Notes under the pieces: model-generated
The model's input: only the letters and a program-made list of their open reading frames with translations
Database searches by the model: none
Told to the model about the DNA's origin: nothing
Translations under genes and position numbers: made by a program
From: Sedimentitalea xiamensis
GTDB lineage: Bacteria > Pseudomonadota > Alphaproteobacteria > Rhodobacterales > Rhodobacteraceae
Reading direction: 5' to 3'
DNA length: 55,893 nt
Assembly: GCF_030164465.1 (NCBI RefSeq)
Contig: NZ_JASNJE010000031.1
Coordinates: 1 to 55,893 of the forward strand
Part shown: positions 32,935 to 41,139 of the stretch, piece by piece
Layout of the letters: the number at the start of each line of letters is the position of its first letter
Position numbering within the stretch: the stretch's first letter is position 1

Positions 32935-33539
32935 CAGATCCAGGGACGTTCCATCGCTGCCTTGGCTTCGAAACTGTCGATTGCGGCGGCCTTTTCCATG
33001 GTCAGCCCGATATCATCGAGGCCTTCGATCAGGCAATGCTTCTTGAAAGCGTCGACTTCAAAGGCAAAGGACACGCCATCGGAGGTCGTCACGGTCTGGG
33101 CTTCCAGATCGACTGTCATCCGCGCATTGGCACCTTTTTCGGCATCCTTCATCAGTACGTCCACCGTTTCCTGTGGCAGGGCAATCGGCAGGATGCCGTT
33201 CTTGAAGCAGTTGTTGTAGAAGATGTCGGCGAAGCTCGGGGCGATGACGCAGCGGATGCCAAAGTCCTTGATCGCCCACGGCGCGTGTTCGCGCGAACTG
33301 CCGCAGCCGAAATTATCGCCGGCGACCAGGATTTCTGCCTCGCGGTAGGCCGGCTGGTTCAGGACGAAGCCGGAGATTTCCTTGCCGTCGTCGTCATAGC
33401 GCATCTCGTCGAACAGGTTTTTGCCCAGCCCCGAGCGCTTGATGGTTTTCAGGAACTGCTTGGGGATGATCATATCCGTATCGACATTGATCATTGGCAT
33501 CGGGGCCGCGACCCCGGTGATGGTGGTGAACTTGTCCAT
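32934..33539 (-). CDS. leuD: 3-isopropylmalate dehydratase small subunit
   Basis: This 201-residue subunit pairs with LeuC to isomerise 2- to 3-isopropylmalate. The LeuD features are clear: [30 protein letters not shown] at the N-terminus, the swivel loop [17 protein letters not shown], and [24 protein letters not shown] lies before the ATG. It precedes the EEP gene with a 1-nt overlap and follows an HdeD-like gene; leuC lies about 2.3 kb upstream with two decayed genes and the HdeD gene between. Confidence 0.96.
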   Translation of the reverse strand: MDKFTTITGVAAPMPMINVDTDMIIPKQFLKTIKRSGLGKNLFDEMRYDDDGKEISGFVLNQPAYREAEILVAGDNFGCGSSREHAPWAIKDFGIRCVIAPSFADIFYNNCFKNGILPIALPQETVDVLMKDAEKGANARMTVDLEAQTVTTSDGVSFAFEVDAFKKHCLIEGLDDIGLTMEKAAAIDSFEAKAAMERPWI

Positions 33540-33553
33540 GTGTTTCTCCGTCT

Positions 33554-33573
33554 GGACCGCGTCTGCGCGGTCC
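33554..33573 (-). other. Intercistronic hairpin upstream of leuD
   Basis: GGACCGCG and CGCGGTCC form a perfect 8-bp stem with a 4-nt loop in the gap between the HdeD-like gene and leuD. No T-run follows on either strand. It may stabilise or attenuate the leuD message. Confidence 0.5.
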
Positions 33574-33582
33574 GAAATGCGA

Positions 33583-34137
33583 TTACTTGTTGAGACGCGC
33601 GTCGAGCTTGTCCTTGAGAGCGCCCTTGGCTGTGCGCAGGAAGAATGCCATTGCGATGAGGCTCGTGCCGTTGATCAGCAGTTCGATCCCGAGAAGGATG
33701 CCCAGAAGGCTGAGCGCGATGGCCGAGAAATTGGCAAAGATATACCCCGCCAGAAGCACGGAAATGGCGCCGGATATGAGCATCAGCCAGAAAAACGGCG
33801 TGTCGCGCATCTGGAAGGCCGTGATCAGCCGCGAAATGCCGCTGGCGGCAAAGAGGATCGCGACAAGCATGGCCAGCGAGATGACGCCTTGCAGCGGGTG
33901 AAACAGCAGCGATGCGCCCAGCAGGATCATCAGAACGCCAAGGCCGATGCCGAGCAGCTTGCCCATGGTCCCTTCCTCGGACAGGCCGGCCCAGATCTGG
34001 AACCCGCCGGACAGCAGGAACATGATCCCTGCAAGGGTCGTGACCGCGACCGAAGCGGCAACCGGATTCGCCAGCACGAAGAAGCCAAAGGCAACCGACA
34101 GGACGCCTAGAATCAACCACTTTATCCAGACTTTCAT
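33583..34137 (-). CDS. HdeD-family membrane protein
   Basis: This 184-residue protein has six hydrophobic helices and repeats of the HdeD/DUF308 kind ([40 protein letters not shown]). Members are linked to acid stress in enterobacteria, but a general role is unknown. It is located between leuD and the decayed genes. The ATG at 34137 begins MKVWIKW with a suitable GGAACG upstream. Not part of leucine synthesis, so its place within the leu cluster is incidental. Confidence 0.87.
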   Translation of the reverse strand: MKVWIKWLILGVLSVAFGFFVLANPVAASVAVTTLAGIMFLLSGGFQIWAGLSEEGTMGKLLGIGLGVLMILLGASLLFHPLQGVISLAMLVAILFAASGISRLITAFQMRDTPFFWLMLISGAISVLLAGYIFANFSAIALSLLGILLGIELLINGTSLIAMAFFLRTAKGALKDKLDARLNK

Positions 34138-34454
34138 TTTCGTTCCTTCTGCGTTCGTTTCAAACCGCCTGCATCATCGTTTCGGTGCCCGGCACGTTTG
34201 GTTCCCGGCCGGCTTGCGGCGTTGCACCCCGACGGTTTCACGCGGGACAATAGACCCGCAAGGATCTGTGATCAATGAGATAGAGGCTCCGATGGGCCGG
34301 GAATCGGTGGTCTTGCGCCGGCGCTCGCCATTTCGGCGAGGCTCTGGCGCGTTGGCGGTCGCTGCGCCGGCGCAGCAATCGAATCGGAGCGTTCCCTTCG
34401 GTGTCCCGATGCTCCAATGACGGGCCGGACCGCGGTGACTTTCGACCGTCGCGA
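34138..34454. other. Non-coding gap upstream of hdeD-like and GNAT-like genes
   Basis: This 317-bp stretch separates the HdeD-like gene (leftward) from the GNAT-like pseudogene (rightward), so both promoters would be here. It has GCGGG/CCCGC as a weak 5-bp hairpin near 34242-34260 and no other repeat that I can see. No supported gene was found. Confidence 0.5.
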
Positions 34455-35153
34455 ATGGCAGCAGGAAAACCCGAATTGACCGAAAACGCCGTAGTCCGTC
34501 CAATTGGCGAACCGGATCTCGATGCGGTCATCCGCCTGATGTCGGACTCTTTCACCCGCCGTCCGCCGGAATATTTCCGGAGCGGCCTGACCGCGCTGGC
34601 GCGTCGCCCGGTCCCGGATGGCGGGGAAAATGGGGCTATGTGATCGACGATGGCGGCGTGCGGGGGGCGGTCCTGTCCATTTCCGTCACCCATGACTATG
34701 GTGACGCACACCAGACCTATGCCAACATCTGGACCTGGCGCGTGGCTCCGACCCATCGCGGTCCGCTGGACCGGATGACCGGGCGGCTGGGTCACGTCGA
34801 ACCTGTTCGCTGCAAGACACACCCTGCCGACTTTGGACAAGCTGAGGTTGAGCCCCCGCACGACAGGCCGATACGTGGCGGTGGCGACCTGCGGACCTCA
34901 GGGCAAGAGGGTCTTTACCGGCGGACAACTGATCTATTGTCAGGACATGCGGCATTTCGCGGCCCATGCGAAGCCTGTGCTGAACTGGCTCAGACGGCAG
35001 GGAAAGATGGCGATGATCCTGGATGCTTCGGGCGATCTGCCACAGTTTCGCTGCGTCTTCCTTGAGGGAAACGCAGCGAAATACGTTCGCGGCGCAGACC
35101 CGATCTGGGACGTCGATCACACCTATTCGGAGATGTACTATCTCGGCTTCTAG
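34455..35153 (+). pseudogene. GNAT-like acetyltransferase, broken by two frameshifts
   Basis: Three frames are needed to read the protein. 34455-34640 (frame 0) gives VRPIGEPDLDAVIRLMSDSF and a stop. Then frame 2 from about 34630 gives GYVIDDGGVRGAVLSISVTHD and WRVAPTHRGPL. Frame 0 again from about 34830 gives TTGRYVAVATCGPQGKR, LIYCQDMRHFAAHAKPVLNWL and SEMYYLGF. A one-base loss near 34630 (inside a GGGG AAAA GGGG run) and a compensating change near 34780-34830 would restore the frame. Either the gene is decaying or these are sequence errors. The full-length product would be about 230 residues. It is convergent with the deacetylase pseudogene. Confidence 0.78.
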
Positions 35154-35167
35154 ACGTTCGAACGTCG

Positions 35168-35860
35168 TCAGGGCCGCAGGCGTTTAGCCGCCATCCTCGC
35201 CCGCATGACCGCTGATTTCATCCCTGTCGGAGCGTTCTGGATATAGGTCCGCGGGGTTTCCCGTTTCCAGTCTTTGACATAGCTGTGCCGCATGACGATC
35301 CGGGCGTCGAAGGCGCTCATCTGGTGATCGCTGGTATATACCTTGTCGAACGGATCAAGCGCCTTCATCACTTTGCGGTCGTAACTTCCGAAAGGAATGG
35401 CGAATTCCGAAATGCGATGCCCCAAGGTGTCTTCCAGCCGGGTCTTTGCACCGCGGGTTTCATAGTCGAGCACCTCGGACGTCACGCGCCGCAGCGGGAT
35501 ATGGCTGGCGCCGTGGCAACCGATCGTCATGCCCTCGGCCTACATCTGCTTGAGGTCGGCCGGCGACAGATAGGCCGGGTCGTCCAGGCGATCGGATCAC
35601 ACGAAGAACGTGGCAGCCAGCCCCCGCGCCTTCAGGGCCGGGACGCCGATTGCGAGATCGCTCTTGTTGCCATCGTCGAAGGTGACGTGAAAGCTGATGT
35701 CGCCCACATGTTCAGCCGCCAGCCGGACGATTTCGTCCAGCAGGGTTTCATAGGTGTCCTCGGCGCACCAGTAGCGCCTTTCGCTGTCGGGCACCCCGGG
35801 ATGCGGAGTGCCCAGACCATGCATGTTGAGCGTGAAACGCAGGGGCGCCGAAGCGTCCAC
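35168..35860 (-). pseudogene. Polysaccharide deacetylase, two in-frame stops
   Basis: A single 231-codon frame from GTG 35860 (sharing a base with the leuC stop, TAGTG) to the stop at 35168 carries HVTFDDGNKSD (the metal-binding FDDG motif) and later IGCHGASH with the catalytic His of NodB-type polysaccharide deacetylases. TGA interrupts at 35597-35599, just after ATFFV, and TAG at 35540-35542, just before AEGMTIGCHG. All other parts remain in one frame, which points to recent nonsense mutations rather than old decay. Two in-frame stops in phase could also be sequencing errors. Confidence 0.85.
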
Positions 35861-37263
35861 TACATCATCTCCCGCACATCCGTAAGATGCCCCGTGATCG
35901 CTGCCGCGGCGGCCATCGCCGGGCTGAGAAGATGGGTGCGTCCGCCGCGGCCCTGGCGGCCTTCGAAGTTGCGGTTGGAGGTGGCGGCGCAGCGTTCGCC
36001 GGGGCTCAGCTGGTCCGGGTTCATCGCCAGACACATGGAACAGCCGGCGAGGCGCCATTCGAACCCGGCCTCGATGAAGATGTCGGCAAGCCCTTCTTCC
36101 TCGGCCTGGGCGCGGACAAGTCCCGAGCCGGGCACCACCATGGCGCGCAGGCCGTCCTTGATCTTCTTGCCCTTCAGGATTTCCGCGGCGGCGCGCAGAT
36201 CCTCGATCCGGCCGTTGGTACAGGACCCGATGAACACGGTGTCGATCTCGATCTCGCTGAGCGGCGTGCCGGGAGTGAGACCCATATAGTCGAGCGAGCG
36301 CTGTGCCGCCTCGACCTTGCCGCCGGTGAAATCGGACGGATCGGGCACTGTCGCGGTGATCGGCAGAACGTCCTCGGGGCTGGTGCCCCAGGTGACGACG
36401 GGGGCGATGTCCTCGCCCTTGATGGTGACGACCTTGTCCCAATGGGCGTCGTCATCGGAATAGAGCGTCTTCCACCACGCCATCGCCGCTTCCCACTGCG
36501 CGCCCTTGGGCGCGTGCGGCCGGCCCATGCAATATTCAAAGGTCTTTTCGTCCGGCGCGATCAGCCCGGCGCGAGCGCCGCCTTCGATGGCCATGTTGCA
36601 GACGGTCATGCGGCCTTCCATCGACAGGTCGCGGATCGCCTCGCCGCAGTATTCGATCACGTAACCGGTGCCGCCGGCGGTGCCGGTCTTGCCGATCACA
36701 GACAGGGTGATGTCCTTGGCGGTGACGCCGGGACGCAGCTTGCCGGTGATCTCGACCTTCATGTTCTTGCCCTTGCGCTGGATCAGCGTCTGGGTGGCCA
36801 GGACGTGTTCGACCTCCGACGTGCCTATGCCATGCGCAAGCGCGCCGAAGGCGCCGTGCGTCGCGGTGTGGCTGTCGCCGCAGACCACGGTCATGCCGGG
36901 CAGGGTCCAGCCCTGTTCCGGGCCGACGATGTGCACGATGCCTTGGCGGATATCGGACACCGGGTAGTAGTGGATGCCGAAATCGGCGGCGTTCTTGTCC
37001 AGCGCCTCCACCTGGATCTTGCTTTCGGGGTTCTCGATCCCCTTGGCGCGGTCCAGCGTTGTCGGCACGTTGTGATCGGGCACCGCGATGGTCTTGTCCG
37101 GCGCGCGCACGGAGCGCCCGGACATGCGCAGCCCTTCGAAGGCCTGCGGGCTGGTCACTTCGTGCACGAGGTGGCGGTCGATATAGAGAAGGGTCGTGCC
37201 GTCTTCGGCCACATGGGCCACATGGGCATCCCAGATCTTGTCATAAAGCGTTTTGGGGGACAT
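35860..37263 (-). CDS. leuC: 3-isopropylmalate dehydratase large subunit
   Basis: This 467-residue Fe-S enzyme subunit works with LeuD in leucine biosynthesis. It shows [48 protein letters not shown] (first cluster Cys) and [19 protein letters not shown] (the two further Cys), and [20 protein letters not shown]-like motifs. The ATG at 37263 has GGGAG upstream. It overlaps the decayed deacetylase by one base. The intact large and small subunits imply a working leucine pathway despite the decay of the genes between them. Confidence 0.96.
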   Translation of the reverse strand: MSPKTLYDKIWDAHVAHVAEDGTTLLYIDRHLVHEVTSPQAFEGLRMSGRSVRAPDKTIAVPDHNVPTTLDRAKGIENPESKIQVEALDKNAADFGIHYYPVSDIRQGIVHIVGPEQGWTLPGMTVVCGDSHTATHGAFGALAHGIGTSEVEHVLATQTLIQRKGKNMKVEITGKLRPGVTAKDITLSVIGKTGTAGGTGYVIEYCGEAIRDLSMEGRMTVCNMAIEGGARAGLIAPDEKTFEYCMGRPHAPKGAQWEAAMAWWKTLYSDDDAHWDKVVTIKGEDIAPVVTWGTSPEDVLPITATVPDPSDFTGGKVEAAQRSLDYMGLTPGTPLSEIEIDTVFIGSCTNGRIEDLRAAAEILKGKKIKDGLRAMVVPGSGLVRAQAEEEGLADIFIEAGFEWRLAGCSMCLAMNPDQLSPGERCAATSNRNFEGRQGRGGRTHLLSPAMAAAAAITGHLTDVREMM

Positions 37264-37464
37264 CGGTCCTCTCCCGTTGTTTGGAGGCGGTCAGGGGGTA
37301 TGGCGGGTTTCGGCTATGGGCGCGCAAGCACCGTGCGCGCCGCGCCGAAAAAGCGTTCGCGCAGGCGGTTGCGATCCTGCAGATCTATTCTGAGCGTCGA
37401 GGCGGACAACATGCCTGTCAGATACAGGGGCGTTCTCCGTCATTCAAGGACGGAAGTAACGCGT

Positions 37465-37493
37465 TTGACCGTCTGGGATCGGCGGGCGCTACA
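37465..37493 (+). promoter_or_regulatory. Sigma-70-type promoter for the MscS gene
   Basis: TTGACC (37465-37470) and GCTACA (37488-37493) are separated by exactly 17 nt and lie about 60 nt before the MscS ATG. The -35 is strong and the -10 weak. The 290-bp gap also must contain the leuC promoter on the opposite strand. Confidence 0.45.
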
Positions 37494-37554
37494 GATGCCG
37501 ACAGGCTTGCGCCAGCGGGAACGTCATGCAAGCGTTGCCCCTGAAAGGAACCAC

Positions 37555-38874
37555 ATGGACCCAGTCAAGGACACGGCCGATACGCTGTTCTCGTCGATCG
37601 GCCTCATCTACGAGCAGTTGCATGATCAGCTTGCCTGGGTTCTGATCCCCGGCTGGCGCCAGTACCAGGTCCTGATCGTGCTGGGGCTCGTGCTGATGGC
37701 CTGGCTGATGAAGGCGCTCTTGCAGCCGCGCCTGGAGAATTGGGCGCGCTCCCGCGAAGGCTGGCCGAAATGGCGGCTTCGGATGATCGTTCAGGTGCGC
37801 CAGCGCCTCGGGCTGATCAGTTTCGCCGTGATCGCCTGGGTGACTTACTGGACCATGCAGCACGTGACCTGGCCATCGCGCAGCTACCTGATCGGGCTGG
37901 CGGCCACCCTTGCGACGTTCTGGATCGTGATAGGCCTCGTGACGCGGCTGGTGCGCAATCCCAGTGTGCGCCGTTTCGTCAGGTGGGGTCTCTGGATCTA
38001 TGCGACCCTCTATGCGCTGGACCTGGATGACGAGGCGACCGAATTCCTGGACGGTTTCGCCATCACCTTCGGCGACATGAAACTGTCCGTTCTGGTGCTC
38101 CTGAAGGCGGTCATCCTGATCTGGGTGCTGCTGGTGGGCGCCCGCCTGTTCACCCGCGTCGCCGAATCCGGTTTCCGGCGCAACGAGGATATTTCGCCTT
38201 CGATGCAGGAACTGGCGACCAAGGCCGTCCAGGTGTTCGCCTACGGCCTGGTCTTCATGATGGGAATCCGGGCGCTGGGGTTCGACCTGACCGGGCTTGC
38301 CTTTCTGTCCGGGGCCATCGGCGTCGGGATCGGGTTCGGCTTGCAGAAAGTCGTGTCCAACCTGATTTCAGGCATCATCATCCTGCTGGACAAGTCGATC
38401 AAGCCGGGCGACGTGATTTCCCTCGGCGACACCTTCGGCTGGATCAATTCGCTTGGCGCGCGTTACGTGTCCGTCGTGACCCGCGACGGGCGCGAATACC
38501 TGATCCCGAACGAGGATCTGATCACCGGGCAGGTGGTGAACTGGTCGCATTCCGACGAATTCGTGCGCCTGGACATCTATTTCGGCACCGCCTATTGCGA
38601 CGACCCGCATCTGGTGCGCAAAGTGGCCGTCGAAGCGGCGCAGGGCGTCACCCGGGTTCTCAGCCACCCGAACGCTCCGGTCTGCCACATCGTCGGTTTT
38701 GGCGACAGCAGCGTGGACTATATCCTGCGCTTCTGGATCCGGGATCCGACCAAGGGGCTGACGAACATCCGGGGTAATGTCTATCTCGCGCTTTGGGACG
38801 CGTTTCAGGCCAAGGGCATATCGATCCCGTTCCCGCAGCGCGAAGTGCGCATGTTGAAGGAAACCGCGGGGTGA
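37555..38874 (+). CDS. MscS-family mechanosensitive channel (large form)
   Basis: This 439-residue channel has a periplasmic or membrane N-terminal extension with several helices (to about 210), then the MscS core: pore helix GLAFLSGAIGVGIGFGLQKVVSNLISGIIILLDKSIKPGD, followed by GRYVSVVTRDGREYLIPNEDLITGQVVNWS-like beta domain and a C-terminal cytoplasmic domain ending PFPQREV. It should open under membrane tension to release osmolytes. AAGGA precedes the ATG at 37555; a much longer frame reaching upstream runs through leuC on the other strand and is a shadow. A second, shorter MscS gene lies at 54.7 kb. Confidence 0.92.
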   Translation: MDPVKDTADTLFSSIGLIYEQLHDQLAWVLIPGWRQYQVLIVLGLVLMAWLMKALLQPRLENWARSREGWPKWRLRMIVQVRQRLGLISFAVIAWVTYWTMQHVTWPSRSYLIGLAATLATFWIVIGLVTRLVRNPSVRRFVRWGLWIYATLYALDLDDEATEFLDGFAITFGDMKLSVLVLLKAVILIWVLLVGARLFTRVAESGFRRNEDISPSMQELATKAVQVFAYGLVFMMGIRALGFDLTGLAFLSGAIGVGIGFGLQKVVSNLISGIIILLDKSIKPGDVISLGDTFGWINSLGARYVSVVTRDGREYLIPNEDLITGQVVNWSHSDEFVRLDIYFGTAYCDDPHLVRKVAVEAAQGVTRVLSHPNAPVCHIVGFGDSSVDYILRFWIRDPTKGLTNIRGNVYLALWDAFQAKGISIPFPQREVRMLKETAG

Positions 38875-39003
38875 TCCCGGCGGGCGACCCCGCGTCGCGG
38901 CGCCGCCCGCCAGGCGGCATCGCAATTGAAATTTGGCTGCCGAGTTGTTATTCTGGAGTTATCCCCAGCGCCGGGGGTCGGGCGGCGTGTCATTAGGAGG
39001 ACG

Positions 39004-39063
39004 ATGTCCTGTCAATCCAAGCAGAAGCGGCGATGCCCGCTGATGATCGGGCCGCGCACGTGA
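39004..39063 (+). CDS. Possible 19-residue leader ORF upstream of rsfS
   Basis: AGGAGG (38995-39000) precedes an ATG at 39004 that opens MSCQSKQKRRCPLMIGPRT, ending at TGA 39061-39063. The TGA overlaps a GTG (39060) in the rsfS frame as GTGA. If rsfS starts at that GTG, the leader would be coupled to it. The leader is basic and Cys-containing. Evidence is only the ribosome site and the overlap. Confidence 0.35.
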   Translation: MSCQSKQKRRCPLMIGPRT

Positions 39064-39422
39064 GCGGCCAGCCCCAGCCAAGCAGCGAAACGTTGCTGGC
39101 GCGTATTCTCACCTCTCTCGAAGAAGACAAGGCCGAAGATGTCGTGCAGATAGACCTGCGCGGCAAGACCGAGATCGGCGACTACATGGTCATCGCCTCG
39201 GGCCGGTCGACCCGTCAGGTCTCCGCGATGGCGGAAAAGCTGATCGATCGTCTGAAGCAGGAATTCGGCCGCTTGAGCCGTGTCGAAGGCAAGGATGCCG
39301 GCGATTGGGTCCTGATCGACACCGGAGATGTCGTCGTGCACATCTTCCGCCCCGAGGTACGTGAATTCTATCAGCTGGAAAAGATGTGGCAGCCCGCCAA
39401 GGCGAGCGTCCGGACCAACTGA
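39033..39422 (+). CDS. rsfS: Ribosomal silencing factor RsfS
   Basis: This protein binds the large ribosomal subunit (L14) and blocks subunit joining under starvation. The Iojap/RsfS core is clear: SSETLLARILTSLEEDKAEDVVQIDLRGKTEIGDYMVIASGRSTRQVSA and GDWVLIDTGDVVVHIFRPEVREFYQLEKMW. I annotate from the ATG at 39033 (129 residues), but the GTG at 39060 gives an N-terminus closer to the usual length, and a leader ORF overlaps that GTG. rlmH follows 38 nt downstream, a conserved pairing. Confidence 0.93.
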   Translation: MPADDRAAHVSGQPQPSSETLLARILTSLEEDKAEDVVQIDLRGKTEIGDYMVIASGRSTRQVSAMAEKLIDRLKQEFGRLSRVEGKDAGDWVLIDTGDVVVHIFRPEVREFYQLEKMWQPAKASVRTN

Positions 39423-39460
39423 TGGCCGAACGCGGCTGACGCGGCAGCGGGGAATGAACA

Positions 39461-39931
39461 GTGCGTGTCACGATCTGCGCCGTCGGACGTATGAAGACAG
39501 GGCCGGAAAGAACCCTGATTGACGACTACCTGACCCGGTTCGGACGCACCGGCCGCGCGCTCGGGCTTGGACCTGCATCCGTTGCGGAAGTCGAAGACCG
39601 CAAGGGCGGCGGCATGGCGGCCGAGGCGGAGTTGCTGCGGCGCGCGGTTCCCAGGGGCGCCGCCGTCTGCGCGCTGGATGAACGCGGTTCGGTCATGTCT
39701 TCGCCCCGGTTCGCGCGCCGGCTCGCGGATTGGCGCGACGGCGGTGCCAGTGACCTCGCGGTCCTGATCGGCGGCGCCGACGGCCTCGATGCCGGCTTGC
39801 GCGCCGAGGCGCAGTTCAGCCTGTCCTTCGGCGCGATGGTCTGGCCTCACATGCTGGCGCGGGTGATGATTGCAGAACAGCTCTATCGCGCCGCGACCAT
39901 CCTGTCGGGCGGCCCTTATCACCGCGCCTGA
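39461..39931 (+). CDS. rlmH: 23S rRNA (pseudouridine1915-N3)-methyltransferase RlmH
   Basis: This 156-residue SPOUT-fold enzyme methylates pseudouridine 1915 in helix 69 of 23S rRNA. The signature RVTICAVGRMKTGPE start, LIGGADGLDAGL (knot region) and the C-terminal LYRAATILSGGPYHR ending match RlmH. The start is GTG with GGGGAA upstream. It follows rsfS, as in most bacteria. Confidence 0.96.
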   Translation: MRVTICAVGRMKTGPERTLIDDYLTRFGRTGRALGLGPASVAEVEDRKGGGMAAEAELLRRAVPRGAAVCALDERGSVMSSPRFARRLADWRDGGASDLAVLIGGADGLDAGLRAEAQFSLSFGAMVWPHMLARVMIAEQLYRAATILSGGPYHRA

Positions 39932-39965
39932 TCCGGCTGCCGGGCGCGCGGTTCGCCTGCCACCC

Positions 39966-40313
39966 CTATCTCAGGCCGATGGCCGGCGTCGGTTCGGCCC
40001 AGCCGTCGCGATTGCACCGGGCCTGAATCCAGACGGTCCGCACCGCGTCGGATATCCGAACGTCGTTCAGGGATCGTGTGAAGGGCTGTTCCGTTTCATG
40101 TGGATGCAGAAGGCTGCGCAGTCCCAGTTCCTTGCCGTCCGGGCCAAGCACCCGCCAGCCGTCAGCATAGTGGTCCCATCCGGTGTCGGGATGCGACAGG
40201 GTGACGTCGATGTTCCATCCCCCGGAGGTTTTCCGCGCGGATGCGCTCTCGATCACCGGAGGGTCCGCCAGGATGGGCGAAGCCAGAAGGCAGAGGGCCG
40301 TGCAAAGTCGCAT
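39966..40313 (-). CDS. Small secreted protein, unknown
   Basis: This 115-residue protein begins MRLCTALCLLASPILADP, a signal peptide with cleavage near residue 17, and continues with a beta-rich domain (GWNIDVTLSHPDTGWDHYADGWRV, then SLLHPHETEQPFTRSL). Such small secreted proteins are common in Rhodobacterales and uncharacterised. The ATG at 40313 was chosen to give the signal peptide; longer frames upstream overlap the next gene. Transcribed toward rlmH and convergent with it. Confidence 0.75.
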   Translation of the reverse strand: MRLCTALCLLASPILADPPVIESASARKTSGGWNIDVTLSHPDTGWDHYADGWRVLGPDGKELGLRSLLHPHETEQPFTRSLNDVRISDAVRTVWIQARCNRDGWAEPTPAIGLR

Positions 40314-40348
40314 TCGCGCAGGGTAGCGCGATATTCCGGTCCGCGCGG

Positions 40349-41059
40349 TCACGTCCTCGTGTCTGGCGGCGCCTTCAGCATGATCGAGCGCGAATGCGAT
40401 GCGAATTCCCGGCGATAGAGGACGGCCAGGGTCAGCAGGGTGGACAGGACCAGCGGGATGGGTCCGAGAAGCCACGCGACAGCCGCCAGCGAAAAATAGG
40501 TCGACCGCATGGCTCGGTTGAAACTGCGCGCGGCGGTGATGCTGACCTCGGCCGCCTGCGCGGCGCGGGGATAGGCCTCGGGCGAGGTGTCGTCCTTCGG
40601 AACCGTGGCCATCAGCACAGCGCAATAACCGAACAGGCGATGCGCCCAGACGAATTTCAGAAAGGCGTTGGCCAGGAAGGACAGCACGACCAGCACCTTT
40701 ATTTCCCAGACGATCGCCGGCGCCTTGCCCTGGGTCAGGTCGCTGACGAGGCCGGCGAGCTGTTCGGTGTTCCCGATCAGCGCCAGGCCGCCGCCGATGG
40801 CGATCATGCAGGCTGACGCGAAGAAGGCCGTTCCCTGGCGCAGGTTGCCGATCAGTTGCCCGTCGAACACGCGCGGATCGCGCTGGACCATCTGCTTCAT
40901 CCAGTCGCGCCGGAAGTTTTCCATCAGATGCGAGACGGACGGTTTGTCTTTTGGCGGAGAGTCGATTCTCCGCCCGATCCAGAGATATGCGGCCAGCAGC
41001 AGCGCCAGCGCGGCAAAGTCGACCACGGAAAACAGGGTGAGGGCGTGTTCGAGAATCAT
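40349..41059 (-). CDS. DUF599-family membrane protein
   Basis: This 236-residue protein has four or five hydrophobic helices and the DUF599 core (RRDWMKQMVQRDPRVFDGQLIGNLRQGTAFFASACM, then KFVWAHRLFGYCAVLMA). Family members are predicted membrane proteins of unknown function. It is divergent from the glycolate oxidase operon with an 80-bp gap that holds the glc promoter. Common in this order, function unknown. Confidence 0.84.
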   Translation of the reverse strand: MILEHALTLFSVVDFAALALLLAAYLWIGRRIDSPPKDKPSVSHLMENFRRDWMKQMVQRDPRVFDGQLIGNLRQGTAFFASACMIAIGGGLALIGNTEQLAGLVSDLTQGKAPAIVWEIKVLVVLSFLANAFLKFVWAHRLFGYCAVLMATVPKDDTSPEAYPRAAQAAEVSITAARSFNRAMRSTYFSLAAVAWLLGPIPLVLSTLLTLAVLYRREFASHSRSIMLKAPPDTRT

Positions 41060-41088
41060 CGTGCTACAGTATGATCCGGTATTTGGTC

Positions 41089-41125
41089 TTGCCAGATGCC
41101 AAAATTGGTAATATTAGTTTACCAA
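41089..41125 (+). promoter_or_regulatory. glcDEF promoter with inverted-repeat operator over the -10 box
   Basis: TTGCCA (41089-41094) and TATTAG (41112-41117) are separated by exactly 17 nt. The inverted repeat TTGGTAA (41105-41111)-TATTAGT-TTACCAA (41119-41125) is centred on the -10 box. Binding there would block RNA polymerase, so it fits a repressor of the GntR (FadR/GlcC/PdhR-like) type, which regulate glycolate or lactate genes elsewhere. The regulator gene is not in the window. Start codon of glcD is at 41140. Confidence 0.72.
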
Positions 41126-41139
41126 ACTTGGAGGCCGCC

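Noticed and set aside
35597-35599. TGA in the deacetylase as a possible selenocysteine codon
   Set aside because: No stem-loop of the required kind was visible and a second, unrelated stop (TAG) lies downstream, so nonsense mutation is simpler.
35887-37554. Very long N-terminal extension of the MscS frame
   Set aside because: It runs antisense through leuC and its promoter region; the ATG at 37555 has a proper ribosome site and family length.
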